A DNA stretch of 46,734 bases, from NCBI GenBank assembly GCA_026709625.1, contig JAPOSR010000008.1, positions 1 to 46,734 of the forward strand. The letters run 5' to 3'. The DNA comes from Chloroflexota bacterium. GTDB taxonomy: Bacteria; Chloroflexota; Anaerolineae; Aggregatilineales; Phototrophicaceae. The notes below the pieces were generated by a model. That model was not told the origin of the DNA and did not search any database. It saw only the letters and a program-made list of their open reading frames with translations. Of the stretch, positions 34,849 to 44,387 are shown piece by piece (positions within the stretch are counted from its first letter, which is position 1; each line of letters opens with the position of its first letter). Both the position numbers and the translations under genes were made by a program.

Positions 34849-36702
34849 ATGGCGATTATCACAAGATTCACGCTTTTGTTTGCGGTATTGTTGGTTGCGA
34901 GCAGCAGCCTGGCGCAAGAAAACGCGACGCTCCGTGTAATCGGCTCGAGCATCGTCAACGCGCTGGTCCGGCAGGTTGCCGATGCCAGTGGCGATGCGCT
35001 GGATATTCGCGATGCCGGCAGCGCGCGCGGCATCGACCTGTTCTGCGATGGCGATTACGACTTGGCGACCAGCGTTCGTGAAATGACGGAGGCCGAAGCG
35101 GCTGACTGCGATGCCAACGAAGTGATCTATAGCCAGTTGCTGGTCGGGCACCAAATTGTCGCATTTGCCACCCACTCGGACGCGCCCGATGCCTGCTTGT
35201 CGGCCAGCAGCCTGGACGATCTTTTTAAGCCGACAGCCAGCCATCAACTGAAAGACTGGTCCTTTGCGAGCGACGAATATGCCGATTTGCCCTTGACGTT
35301 GATCTTGCCAGCGCAGGAGCAGATTGCCTACGCCATTTTAGACGAGCTGGCGCTTGGCGATGGCCTGCGGCTGGACGGCGCGGATATTCCGGTCGACTCC
35401 GTTGGCGAGACGCCGGGCGCGCTGGCGGTTGCGCAGTGGTCGCCCGGGCTGGCGGAAGCTGGCGCAGTCAATTTGCTGAGCCTGCGCGATGCTGGCTCTG
35501 GAGAATGTTTGCCGCCATCGGTCGCAGCGGTCGAAAATGGGCAGTACGCCGCGGCGCAATCACTGTATATGTTCTTGAATCGGGCGCGGCTGGAGGCGGG
35601 CGAAACTTTGCTGCGCTTCCTGGAGTTCGCTGTCGAGCCTGCCAACGCTGGGCTGGCCGCGACAGCCGGCATTACGCCGCCCAGCGACAGCGTCTACGCG
35701 CTGAATGCGGATATTCTGGCTGATGCCGAAGCTATGCCGCTGCTCAGTGGCGATGAAGGCGCATTCCGAATCCCGCCCGAACTCGCTGGCGAGGTGCGCA
35801 TTGTCGGCGCAGCCACTGCTTATCAGCCGCTCAACAACTTGCGCGAGCGGATGACGCGCAGCCACCCGCAGCTGCAAATTGATCTCGACTTCGCTGGCGG
35901 CGGCGCTGGCCTAACGGACTTGTGCGCAGCCGCCGCTGATATCGCCGCGCTGGATGCCCAGCCGACGGGCGACGAATGCGCCGACACCGAAGTGGTTGCC
36001 CTGCCCTTCCCGATTGGCGCGCTGGCGACTGTCTTGGTGGGCAATGCGGGCGATGAATTTGCCGCTTGTTTGACCACCCAACAGATCACGCAAATCTGGC
36101 GGGCGGAATCGACTGAGGCGGTTGCGCAGTGGTCGGATGTCGACGCAGCATTCCCACAATCGCCGCTGACGCTCTTCGGCTTGCGCTCGCTGGATGCGTA
36201 TACAGACATTTTGCTGGGCGCGGCTGGCGACAGCATCCCGCCAGTGCGCCGTGATACCGAGCGCGACCATGACCCGAATTATCGCGCTGCCGCCGTTGCC
36301 AATGTGCCTGGTGCCTTGACATATATGACTTGGGCAGAATATGAAACTGTGCTCGCGCAAGAACAGGCGAATGCGCGCGCTGTGGCGGCAGATGCCGGCG
36401 CTGGCTGCATCGAGCCGACGACCGCCAGCATCAGCGATGGCAGCTATGCGCTTGCGCGGGGGACCAGCCTGCTGGCGCGCGAGGCGGCGCTGGCGGATGT
36501 CAATGTGCAGTCATTGCTCTGGTCTTTGTATGGCGCTGAGAATTGGCAGCAAGTGATTCGCGATGGTTTCATCGGCATGTCCGCGCTGGATCTGCCGGCG
36601 GCGCGCCGCGAATTGCAAGCTGCGTTTCACACAGCCGAAGCCGCCAATCCACCGCCAGTCGAAGCCGCCGCGGCTGAGTCTGACGAAGCTGCCTCGGAGT
36701 GA
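34849..36702 (+). CDS. Secreted protein with two tandem PstS-like substrate-binding domains
   Basis: A 617-residue protein. It has a signal peptide (LLFAVLLVASSSLA), then two PBP_like (PstS) domains. The first begins LRVIGSSIVNALVRQVA and the second (near residue 313) begins VRIVGAATAYQPLNNLRERM. Both have a gly/ser-rich loop and a DLxxAA/DIAAL-type segment typical of phosphate-binding homologues. No lipobox is present, and no ABC permease or ATPase is adjacent, so transport is doubtful. The tail ends in an acidic Ala/Glu stretch. ATG 34849 is favoured over 34813 because it begins the signal peptide directly. Confidence 0.8.
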   Translation: MAIITRFTLLFAVLLVASSSLAQENATLRVIGSSIVNALVRQVADASGDALDIRDAGSARGIDLFCDGDYDLATSVREMTEAEAADCDANEVIYSQLLVGHQIVAFATHSDAPDACLSASSLDDLFKPTASHQLKDWSFASDEYADLPLTLILPAQEQIAYAILDELALGDGLRLDGADIPVDSVGETPGALAVAQWSPGLAEAGAVNLLSLRDAGSGECLPPSVAAVENGQYAAAQSLYMFLNRARLEAGETLLRFLEFAVEPANAGLAATAGITPPSDSVYALNADILADAEAMPLLSGDEGAFRIPPELAGEVRIVGAATAYQPLNNLRERMTRSHPQLQIDLDFAGGGAGLTDLCAAAADIAALDAQPTGDECADTEVVALPFPIGALATVLVGNAGDEFAACLTTQQITQIWRAESTEAVAQWSDVDAAFPQSPLTLFGLRSLDAYTDILLGAAGDSIPPVRRDTERDHDPNYRAAAVANVPGALTYMTWAEYETVLAQEQANARAVAADAGAGCIEPTTASISDGSYALARGTSLLAREAALADVNVQSLLWSLYGAENWQQVIRDGFIGMSALDLPAARRELQAAFHTAEAANPPPVEAAAAESDEAASE

Positions 36703-36737
36703 GCCGGCCTGGCGCAAACGCCTGATCGGAGTCGCGC

Positions 36738-39518
36738 ATGCATGGCGAATATATCGCTTTTGACCTGGAAACGACGGGTCTCAATGCCGACCGCGACGAA
36801 ATCATCGAGATCGGCGCGGCCCGTTTCCGCCAAGGCGAGATTATCGAGCGCTATCAAACACTGGTCAACCCTGGCAAGCCGATCCCGTCCGATATCACCC
36901 ACTTGACGGGCATAGACGATGACGATGTCGCCGATGCGCCGCGCATGCACAGCTTGCTGCCCAGACTGCGCGCTTTTTTTGGGCAAAGCACAATCATTGG
37001 GCACAATGTCAGTTTTGATGTCAGCTTCATGCAAAAGTGTGGACTGCTGGCGGATCATGCCGCGATAGATACCTTTGAATTGGCATCAATTTTGTTGCCA
37101 GCCGCCGCGCGCTACAACCTCGGCAGCTTGGCCGCGCAGATGGGGGTAAGCCTGAAAAATGCCCACCGCGCGTATGATGATGCCGAAGCGACCGGGCGGC
37201 TGTATTGGCAACTGTGGCTGAAGCTGTGTCGCCTGCCCAGCAGCCTGTTGTCGGAAATCATCCAACACAGCAGCGGCATGGACTGGGCATTGCGGGGCGC
37301 ATTCCAAGAGGCGCTGCGCGAGTCGCTGCGCAATGCAGAGCCAAAGCCCGCTTCACAACAGCCATTTGCAGTAGACTCGTTTTTTGGTGACCAAGCCGAG
37401 ATTTCCGCTCGCCCGCTGGAACTGGCTGATGCCAGCCGCAATCCGCTGTCATTGGCAAAGGTCTCGCAAATTTTTGGCGAGCGTGGGGCGCTGGCGGCGC
37501 AGCACAACAGCTTCGAAACGCGGCCGCAGCAGAGTGACATGGCGCGCGAGGTCGCCGGCGCGCTGAATGATGGACGGCATTTGTTGATCGAGGCGGGCAC
37601 GGGCACGGGCAAGTCGCTGGCCTACTTGATCCCCGCGGCGAGTTGGGCGCTGCAAAACAGCAATCGGGTCACGATCGCCACCAACACCATCAACCTGCAA
37701 GAGCAGCTGCTGCACAAGGACATTCCGCTCACCCGGCGGGTAGTCGGCAAAGGGCTGCGCGCGGCGCTGATGAAGGGCCGCGGCAATTACTTGTGTCCGC
37801 GGCGGCTGGCGAGTCTGCGCCGGCGCAGACCGACCACCCCTGAAGAATTGCGGGCTTTGGCGAAAATTCTCGTCTGGCTGCACGAAGGCGGCGCTGGCGA
37901 TCGCGGCACAATCACCCTGCGCGGGGCTGACTGGCAGCTGTGGTCGCGGCTCAGCGCGCAAGACGAAAACTGCGCTTCCGCCCGCTGCGCGACCGAAATG
38001 GCTGGGATTTGTCCTTTTCATCGCGCGCGCAAGCAGGCAGAAGCCGCCCACATCGTCATCACCAACCACGCCCTGCTGGTGGCAGACGCGGCGGTCGGAA
38101 ACCGCGCCTTGCCCACCTATCACAACCTGATCGTAGACGAGGCGCACCACCTCGAGGACGCCATCACCAACGGGATGAGCCGCCGCATCGACCAGCGCAA
38201 ACTGACAGGGCGTTTGAACGACATCGACAAGTGCCTGACCCTCTTCCTAAGCGAGGCGCGCAAGAGCTTCCCGCCCAACGCAGCCAGCAAATTAGATGGC
38301 TTTGTGCGCGCAATCAGCCAAGTCATCGCCGAGATGCGGTTTGCTGTCCGGAGCTATTTTCGCGCGCTGTTTGACTTTGTCCTCAGCCAAAAGAGCGATC
38401 GCCACTATGGCATGCGCCTGCTGCAAAAGCATCGCGACTCGGGCAGCTTTGGCAGTGTGCAAAGCGCCTGGCGGCAGTTGGCTTCGTATTTGCTCGGCTT
38501 GACAGACGCTCTCGAACGCCTGGTCGCTGCGCTGCCACGCTATGCCCAGTTTGCCATGCCCGACTTTTCTGAATACCGCAGCGAAATTCGCGGGCATTGG
38601 CGGTTTATTGCCGATCTGCACGAGCAACTGGAAGGGTTTGCCAGCGAGCCCGATGGCAATGCCGTGTATAGCCTCAAGCCGGGCGAACGCGCCGATATGC
38701 TGCAGCTGACGATCGCGCCCCTGCATGTTGGACCCATGATGGACGAATACCTCAGCCAGCGCCTGGAGAGCATCGTGCTGACGAGCGCCACCTTGCGCGC
38801 GCAAGAACACTTCGATCACATTAAAGAGCGCCTTTATGTCGAGGCCTATCGTGAGCTGGCGCTAGGCTCACCCTTCGATTATCACTCGTCGACATTGCTT
38901 TTCGTCCCGGATGACATGCCCGAGCCCGGCAAGCGCACTGGGTATCAGCGCATGGTCGAGCGCGGCATCGTCGAGCTGGCGACAGCGCTGAACGGGCGGG
39001 TAATGGCGCTGTTCACCAGCTATGCCCATCTGCGTGAAACAGCCTTGCATATCACGCCGCGGTTGAAGCTGGGCGATATTGAAGTTTTTGACCAGAGTTT
39101 TGGCGGGGGGCGCGAGGCATTGCTGGAGAACTTCAAACGCGCCGACCGAGCTGTGCTAATGGGCGTGCGCAGTTTCTGGGAGGGCGTCGACATCCCCGGC
39201 GACGACCTGAGCGCTTTGGTCATCGCCCGCTTGCCGTTCGCCGTTCCCAGCGAACCGATCTTTGCGGCGCGCGCGGAAACCTATAGCAATTCTTTTCAGC
39301 AATTTGCCGTGCCCGATGCGATTCTGCGCTTTCGGCAAGGCTTTGGCCGGCTGATCCGCAGCCGCAGCGACCGCGGCATCGTCGCCATATTCGACAGCCG
39401 CGTCATCAGCAAAAATTATGGAGCCAGTTTTCTTGAGTCGCTGCCCGATTGCACTGTACAATTTGGCGCGCTGGACACATTGCCGCGCCTCGCCAAAGCT
39501 TGGATCAAAGACCCATGA
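36738..39518 (+). CDS. dinG: DnaQ-like exonuclease fused to DinG-family helicase
   Basis: A 926-residue protein, close in size to Bacillus DinG. The N-terminal DEDDh 3'-5' exonuclease shows D9, E11, D94, H143 and D148. The SF2 XPD/DinG-type helicase has Walker A GTGTGKS (about 287-293) and DEAH (467-470). Four cysteines are placed like the Fe-S cluster of XPD helicases (C353, C412, C417, C425). C-terminal motifs read GVRSFWEGVDIPGDDLSALVI and RQGFGRLIRS. It likely works in DNA repair or R-loop/forked-DNA processing. CGGAG precedes ATG. The next gene overlaps by ATGA. Confidence 0.93.
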   Translation: MHGEYIAFDLETTGLNADRDEIIEIGAARFRQGEIIERYQTLVNPGKPIPSDITHLTGIDDDDVADAPRMHSLLPRLRAFFGQSTIIGHNVSFDVSFMQKCGLLADHAAIDTFELASILLPAAARYNLGSLAAQMGVSLKNAHRAYDDAEATGRLYWQLWLKLCRLPSSLLSEIIQHSSGMDWALRGAFQEALRESLRNAEPKPASQQPFAVDSFFGDQAEISARPLELADASRNPLSLAKVSQIFGERGALAAQHNSFETRPQQSDMAREVAGALNDGRHLLIEAGTGTGKSLAYLIPAASWALQNSNRVTIATNTINLQEQLLHKDIPLTRRVVGKGLRAALMKGRGNYLCPRRLASLRRRRPTTPEELRALAKILVWLHEGGAGDRGTITLRGADWQLWSRLSAQDENCASARCATEMAGICPFHRARKQAEAAHIVITNHALLVADAAVGNRALPTYHNLIVDEAHHLEDAITNGMSRRIDQRKLTGRLNDIDKCLTLFLSEARKSFPPNAASKLDGFVRAISQVIAEMRFAVRSYFRALFDFVLSQKSDRHYGMRLLQKHRDSGSFGSVQSAWRQLASYLLGLTDALERLVAALPRYAQFAMPDFSEYRSEIRGHWRFIADLHEQLEGFASEPDGNAVYSLKPGERADMLQLTIAPLHVGPMMDEYLSQRLESIVLTSATLRAQEHFDHIKERLYVEAYRELALGSPFDYHSSTLLFVPDDMPEPGKRTGYQRMVERGIVELATALNGRVMALFTSYAHLRETALHITPRLKLGDIEVFDQSFGGGREALLENFKRADRAVLMGVRSFWEGVDIPGDDLSALVIARLPFAVPSEPIFAARAETYSNSFQQFAVPDAILRFRQGFGRLIRSRSDRGIVAIFDSRVISKNYGASFLESLPDCTVQFGALDTLPRLAKAWIKDP

Positions 39519-39862
39519 GAACCCCAGCCGGGCGCGAATGCCCATATTATTATGCCGACTTCAACCGGCACACGCGCGATATTGAAGAATGCCGCCTCGC
39601 CAAAGCCAACCCCGACTCGCTGGATTGGCATGCCCGCGACTGCGCCAAGTGCCCCGTGCCCGATATCGCGCTTGCCAATGCCAGCCAAGACACGCGACTC
39701 GTCATCACCATCAAGAGCGGCATGTTTGGCTTGATGCGCCGGGTGCAGGTGGAAGCCATCTGTCTCAAGACAGGTGAGAAGGTCGACCCCTATATCGGCT
39801 GCCCAGATGATCATCCTGGTCTGGACATCTTTCGCCAGGCATTGGGCGGCAACGATGATTAA
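39515..39862 (+). CDS. Small cysteine-rich protein, unknown
   Basis: A 115-residue protein that I do not recognise. Six cysteines are spread through it: C9, C26, C43 and C46 (ARDCAKCPVPD), then C82 and C95 (YIGCPDDH). They could bind zinc or an Fe-S cluster. There is no signal peptide. The start ATG overlaps the dinG stop, and its end overlaps the HAD gene by eight bases, so it is tightly coupled to both. Confidence 0.75.
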   Translation: MRTPAGRECPYYYADFNRHTRDIEECRLAKANPDSLDWHARDCAKCPVPDIALANASQDTRLVITIKSGMFGLMRRVQVEAICLKTGEKVDPYIGCPDDHPGLDIFRQALGGNDD

Positions 39863-41033
39863 AGCCGTGCTGCTGGACATGGACAATACCCTGCTGCACA
39901 ATCCGGATGCGCGCTTCGCCAATGCGTTTCGCCAACTGTTTGACCAGTTCTTTCGCGGCGAGCTCGCCATCAAAGGCAGCATCCACGCGCTGCGAGCCGG
40001 ATTTGCCAGCCTAGGCAGCGACCTTGCCAACTGTCCCAGCAATGCCGAAGCCATGGTCAACTGTCTGGCGCGCTCGCTGTCTCTCACCCATGCCGATGCG
40101 GACCAGGCTCTGCGCCGATTTTACGCCGAGGTCTATGGCGAGCTGCAGCCGCTGGTCGCGCCGGCCGATGGCGCAGCGGCTTTAATTGAAAATCTGCTGG
40201 AACAGGGGCTGCTGGTAGCTGTCGCGACCAATCCGCTTTATCCCGAAACGGCGATCGCGCAGCGCCTCGAATGGGCGGGCTTGGGCGGGTTGGTCAGCGA
40301 ATTCGCGATTGTCACGCATAGTGAAAATATGCACTTCGCCAAGCCACAGCCTGAATACATGGCTGAAACAGTGGCGCGCGTGGGCATCGAGCCCGACGAA
40401 GCGCTGATGGTCGGCGACAGCGCCGCCAATGATATGCAAGCTGCCCGAGCCATCGGCTGTTTGACCTGGCATGTGCCCACAGACGGCGGCTTGGCCGACC
40501 TGGCGCAGCATATCCAGCGCGATGCCTGGCGCGAGATCGCCCAGCCACCTGCCTTGCTGCCCGAGATGATCGCGCCACAGTATCGCGGCAATTTGGGCGC
40601 GCTGCGCGGGCTGTTGGCAGACTCATCGTCGAGCCAATGGCAAGAACGCCCCGACCCCGAAGAATGGTCGATATTGCAGATTGTTTGCCACCTGTGGCAG
40701 ACCGAAGCATCGGTGCACCAAGCGCGCTTGCAGAGCATTCTGGCGGAAGACAAGCCTTTCCTGACTGCATTGCCGCCACCCGGACCGCATGTGCCGCCAT
40801 GCCACGATGACGCCAATTTGGTGTGGCGGCGCTTCAGCCGCGATCGGCGCGCGACGCTGTCGATCTTGGACGGTTTGACACCAGAACAATGGAGGCGGCC
40901 AGCGCGGCACAGCATATTTGGCTTGACCACATTATTGGAAATGGCTTATTTTACGGCGCAGCACGACCGACTGCATATCACGCAGTTGTGCCAGACGCTC
41001 GGCAAGTGCGTGGACGAGGCGGCTTTGAGTTGA
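39855..41033 (+). CDS. HAD-family hydrolase fused to a DinB-like domain
   Basis: A 392-residue protein. Residues 1-230 are a haloacid-dehalogenase-type phosphatase: D8 and D10 (LLDMDNTLL), VATNPL, K163 (FAKPQPEY) and D188 (VGDSAANDM), with a C1-type helical cap. Residues about 240-392 look like a DinB four-helix bundle (EEWSILQIVCHLWQTE ... FTAQHDRLHITQL), with the metal-type histidines H279, H370 and H374. The substrate is unknown. The upstream gene overlaps the start by eight bases. The frame is continuous across both domains. Confidence 0.85.
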   Translation: MIKAVLLDMDNTLLHNPDARFANAFRQLFDQFFRGELAIKGSIHALRAGFASLGSDLANCPSNAEAMVNCLARSLSLTHADADQALRRFYAEVYGELQPLVAPADGAAALIENLLEQGLLVAVATNPLYPETAIAQRLEWAGLGGLVSEFAIVTHSENMHFAKPQPEYMAETVARVGIEPDEALMVGDSAANDMQAARAIGCLTWHVPTDGGLADLAQHIQRDAWREIAQPPALLPEMIAPQYRGNLGALRGLLADSSSSQWQERPDPEEWSILQIVCHLWQTEASVHQARLQSILAEDKPFLTALPPPGPHVPPCHDDANLVWRRFSRDRRATLSILDGLTPEQWRRPARHSIFGLTTLLEMAYFTAQHDRLHITQLCQTLGKCVDEAALS

Positions 41034-41057
41034 CTATATCGACCGCGACAGTACAAT
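41030..41057 (+). promoter_or_regulatory. Promoter for the polyprenyl synthase gene
   Basis: -35 TTGACT (41030-41035), overlapping the HAD-DinB stop codon, a 16-bp spacer and -10 TACAAT (41052-41057). The leader would be about 40 bases. Confidence 0.55.
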
Positions 41058-41104
41058 ATGTGTAGAAAGTTCTGAACATCACAGCTGATGAATTGGAGTG
41101 CGCG

Positions 41105-42052
41105 ATGAGCGGCGCAGCGCCACCCCAACTAGCGCTTAGGCAAACGGTCGACGAAGGACTGACGGCGGTCGAGGCGGCCATGCGCACAGTCACTGCCAGT
41201 CAGGTCGATGTCCTGCGCGATGCCAGCCGGCATATCCTCGGCGCCGGCGGCAAGCGGATGCGCCCGCGGCTGCTGTTGCTGAGTTATCTGGCTATGGGTG
41301 GTGACGATATGTCACATGCCGCCAAGCCGGCCGCGGCTGTCGAGCTGATGCACACAGCCAGCGTCGTGCACGACGACATCAACGACCATGGCGTGCTGCG
41401 CCGTGGCAAACCGGCTGTCAATGCCATCTGGGGGCGTACATTTGCGCTCTTGACTGGCGATTTTCTGTTCACCGCCGTTTACGAATTGATGGCGCCGTAT
41501 GGCGATTTGAACATTGACTTGGCGCAGGCGGCGACCGCGCTGGTCGAAGGCGAAACCCTGCAAGCCAGCGCTGTCAAGAACAATCACTTCAACCGCGAAG
41601 TTTATGGACGCATCATCGCTTTGAAGACAGCCGCGCTCTTCCGCGCTGCCGGCGCAATCGGCGCGAAATTGGCAGGAGCGGCACAGCCCGAAACCAGCGC
41701 GCTGGCTGATTTTAGCTTCAACCTGGGGCTGGCTTTTCAAATTGTTGACGACATTCTTGATCTCGTTGCCGACGAAGCAAAACTGGGCAAGACCAGTGGC
41801 ATCGACATTGGGCAGGGGCGCGGCTTCGCTGTCGCGCTGAGCGAGGGCAGCAGCAACGGCAATGCGCCGCCGAGCGACTCGCTGGACTCGATCAAGCGCA
41901 GAATGCTGGAAGGCGACACCATCGACAAAGCGAGAGATCGCGCCAATCTTCTGGTGCGCAGCGCTATTGCCAGCCTGGACATTTTGCCGCATTCGCCCGC
42001 CAAAGAAGCGCTGGTGGAACTCGCGCAGCAGGTCATCGCGCGAGAAAGCTGA
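41105..42052 (+). CDS. Polyprenyl diphosphate synthase
   Basis: A 315-residue trans-prenyltransferase condensing isopentenyl diphosphate onto allylic diphosphates. The first Asp-rich motif is DDIND (D90, D91, D94) followed by GVLRRGKPAVN, and the second is QIVDDILDL. AGGKRMRPRL is the conserved Arg region. The chain length of the product cannot be read with confidence; the small residues before the first motif favour a longer product, such as a quinone side chain. ATG 41105 is chosen because GGAG lies six bases before it. The NAD(P)HX repair gene follows. Confidence 0.93.
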   Translation: MSGAAPPQLALRQTVDEGLTAVEAAMRTVTASQVDVLRDASRHILGAGGKRMRPRLLLLSYLAMGGDDMSHAAKPAAAVELMHTASVVHDDINDHGVLRRGKPAVNAIWGRTFALLTGDFLFTAVYELMAPYGDLNIDLAQAATALVEGETLQASAVKNNHFNREVYGRIIALKTAALFRAAGAIGAKLAGAAQPETSALADFSFNLGLAFQIVDDILDLVADEAKLGKTSGIDIGQGRGFAVALSEGSSNGNAPPSDSLDSIKRRMLEGDTIDKARDRANLLVRSAIASLDILPHSPAKEALVELAQQVIARES

Positions 42053-42122
42053 ACCTGGCAAAAGGCAGAAACATCGCGCCGTTGCTCATCCAGTCTTGTG
42101 ATCGAAGCGGCAGGCAAACCTC

Positions 42123-43682
42123 ATGGCACCCAAAGTAGCCAGCGCAAAACAAGCGCGGCAGATCGAAGCAGCGGCTGATCAACACGGTCTCAGCTATGCG
42201 CGGATGATGCAAAATGCCGGCGCAGCCGCCTGCCAGTTGCTGCTCGCGCGCGTGGCTGTCGCGGAATCGACGCGCGTGTTGTTTTTGATCGGCAAAGGCA
42301 ACAATGGCGGCGATGGCCTGGTCATGGCGCGGCAGCTGGCGCAAAGCAGCGAAGCCGCGATTCATTTGCTGCTGATCGAAGCGCGGTCAGCCGATGACGA
42401 AGTCTTCCGCGCGGCGACAGCGGCGGGGTTGCCGTGGACAGTGGCTGCCGACAGCGAGTCCGACCCGGCTCTGCGCGAGCTGGCTGGCAAAGCGGATGTA
42501 ATTGTCGATGCGCTGCTGGGCATTGGTGGACGCCCGCCCCTGCGCGCCAGGCTCAAAACAATCTTGACAAGCATTCGAAACGCAACCCGTCAGACAAATC
42601 CTTATGTGCTGGCGATTGATTGTCCCAGCGGCATCGACTGCGACAGCGGCGAGATCGACAACGCCGCCTTGTCAGCAAATGCCACCATCAGCTTTATCGC
42701 CGCCAAACCAGGCTTGCTCACTTTTCCGGCGGCAGCGGCTGTGGGCGAACTGGTCGTGTCGCAGATTGGCATAGCCGACGAACTGGACGAGTGGCAGCGG
42801 GTCTCCGTCACGCTCATGGATGCGCCGCTGGCAAGATCTCTGCTGCCGGCGCGTCCGCTGGATGGGCACAAAGGCACATTTGGCAAAGCCATGGTGGTGG
42901 CTGGCTGCGCGAATTATATCGGAGCGGCTGCTTTGGCTGGCGAAGCCGCCTATCGCTCGGGCGCGGGCTTGGTGACCGTGGCGACGACTCGCCAACTCAT
43001 TGACAATATCGCCAGCAGCCTGCGCGAGCCAACCTGGCTGCCTCTGGCGTCTGTGGATGGCTGCATTGCCCACGAAGCCGCGCAAACTGTGCTTGTCAAC
43101 GCGCGCGCATATCAGTCGCTGCTGGTGGGCTGCGGCTTGGGCTTGCACGCCAGCACACAGGCTTTTGTGCGCAGCCTGCTGGACGCAGACCTGCCGCCGC
43201 TGCTGTTGGATGCCGACGCGCTAAACAGCCTAAGCCAGCTGCGCGACTGGTGGGAGCGCCTGCCCGCCAATACCATCATCACGCCGCATATTGGTGAAAT
43301 GGCTCGCTTGACGGGGCGCTCGACCGCCGAGATTGCCGCCGACCGCTGGAGCTTCGCCCGCCGCTATGCCAAACAGTGGCAGGTGGTGGTGCTGCTGAAA
43401 GGCGCGCACACGCTCATCGCCGCGCCCGATGGGCAGACAAGCGTGATTCCAGTTAAGACCGACGCGCTGGGAACAGCCGGCACGGGCGATGTGCTGGCGG
43501 GCTTGATCAGTGGATTGCGCGCGCAGGGCCTCGCGGCATTCGACAGCGCGCGACTCGGCGCGTATATTCATGCGCTGGCGGGCACGATCGCGGCGCAAGC
43601 GGTGGGCAGCAGCCGCAGTGTCATCGCCACCGATGTGCTGACAGCGCTGGGGTCCGCATTCGCCGCAACCGAAGTCGGCTAA
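42123..43682 (+). CDS. nnr: Bifunctional NAD(P)HX epimerase/dehydratase
   Basis: A 519-residue repair enzyme. The N-terminal YjeF epimerase domain has IGKGNNGGDGLVMARQL. The C-terminal ADP-dependent NAD(P)H-hydrate dehydratase domain has HKGTFGKAMVVAG, TPHIGEMARLTG and the nucleotide-binding TAGTGDVLAGLISGL. Both halves are complete, as in E. coli Nnr. It repairs hydrated NAD(P)H. It overlaps the next, convergent gene by four bases. Confidence 0.95.
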   Translation: MAPKVASAKQARQIEAAADQHGLSYARMMQNAGAAACQLLLARVAVAESTRVLFLIGKGNNGGDGLVMARQLAQSSEAAIHLLLIEARSADDEVFRAATAAGLPWTVAADSESDPALRELAGKADVIVDALLGIGGRPPLRARLKTILTSIRNATRQTNPYVLAIDCPSGIDCDSGEIDNAALSANATISFIAAKPGLLTFPAAAAVGELVVSQIGIADELDEWQRVSVTLMDAPLARSLLPARPLDGHKGTFGKAMVVAGCANYIGAAALAGEAAYRSGAGLVTVATTRQLIDNIASSLREPTWLPLASVDGCIAHEAAQTVLVNARAYQSLLVGCGLGLHASTQAFVRSLLDADLPPLLLDADALNSLSQLRDWWERLPANTIITPHIGEMARLTGRSTAEIAADRWSFARRYAKQWQVVVLLKGAHTLIAAPDGQTSVIPVKTDALGTAGTGDVLAGLISGLRAQGLAAFDSARLGAYIHALAGTIAAQAVGSSRSVIATDVLTALGSAFAATEVG

Positions 43683-43903
43683 CTTTCGCCGGGCATCCGC
43701 GAGCGCGCTTCGCTTTTGGCAGCTTGCAGCGCGTCTTCGATCTCAATTTCGCCACTGGCGCCACCAAACTCCAGCAGGTCGCGCCGCCGCGTCACGCCTC
43801 GTCGATCGATGCGCAGCTGCGCAAAAAATCCGCCCAGCAAGATGCCCAGCAAGATGCCGACAAAGACCGCGTCATCGTCCAGTTTAGGGCGCGTCCGCTT
43901 CAT
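43679..43903 (-). CDS. Small membrane protein
   Basis: A 74-residue protein starting MKRTRPKLDDD. One glycine-rich helix (AVFVGILLGILLGGFFAQL) is followed by a charged region rich in Arg and Glu. It resembles small YtxH-type membrane proteins in layout only. The start overlaps the upstream gene by 20 bases, so it is in an operon of three membrane-protein genes. A longer start (43924) would deepen the overlap. Confidence 0.6.
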   Translation of the reverse strand: MKRTRPKLDDDAVFVGILLGILLGGFFAQLRIDRRGVTRRRDLLEFGGASGEIEIEDALQAAKSEARSRMPGES

Positions 43904-44384
43904 CAAGAGTCTCGCTCGTGGCATCGTCAGAGGTCAGCAGCCCGCGAATGCGCATCAACTCGCGCAGGAATGCCAGCAGCCCAGCCAGAAAGCTCTTAAA
44001 CTGGATCAGCGGGGCGACAGCGTTGTCATTCACAAAAGTGGCGGTCGCTTTGCCCAGCCGCGCGGTCTCGCGGACGTTTTCAAGAACCGGCTTGATTTCT
44101 GCGCGCAGCATGACAAAGAAGCCAGCGAGTTGCAGCATCAGAATGGCCAAAGCGGCAATCAGCAGCGCCGACTCCAGCAGCAGAATGAGCAGCATGACAT
44201 CGCGAACTATGCGGATAACTGGACCCCAGGTATCGGCTGCCGCAAGCGCCATAACGACAGCCGCGGCCATCAACCCCAAGATGAGCAAGATGCCAAGCGC
44301 GGCGCCCAGCTTGATGAAGCGGCTGATATTGCCCGCGCCACGAGCGGTCTGGTTGTCTTCTGGCGCTGTCTCGCTGCTTTGCAT
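43884..44384 (-). CDS. Membrane protein of unknown function
   Basis: A 166-residue protein with two strong membrane helices (about residues 28-49 and 62-90). A cytoplasmic helix follows (LRAEIKPVLENVRETARLGKATATFV) and an acidic tail ends it. The conserved-looking VLENVRETARLGKATA segment recalls DUF948/YtxG-type proteins, but I would not assign a function. It begins three bases after the stop of the preceding membrane-protein gene. Confidence 0.65.
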   Translation of the reverse strand: MQSSETAPEDNQTARGAGNISRFIKLGAALGILLILGLMAAAVVMALAAADTWGPVIRIVRDVMLLILLLESALLIAALAILMLQLAGFFVMLRAEIKPVLENVRETARLGKATATFVNDNAVAPLIQFKSFLAGLLAFLRELMRIRGLLTSDDATSETLDEADAP

Positions 44385-44387
44385 GGC

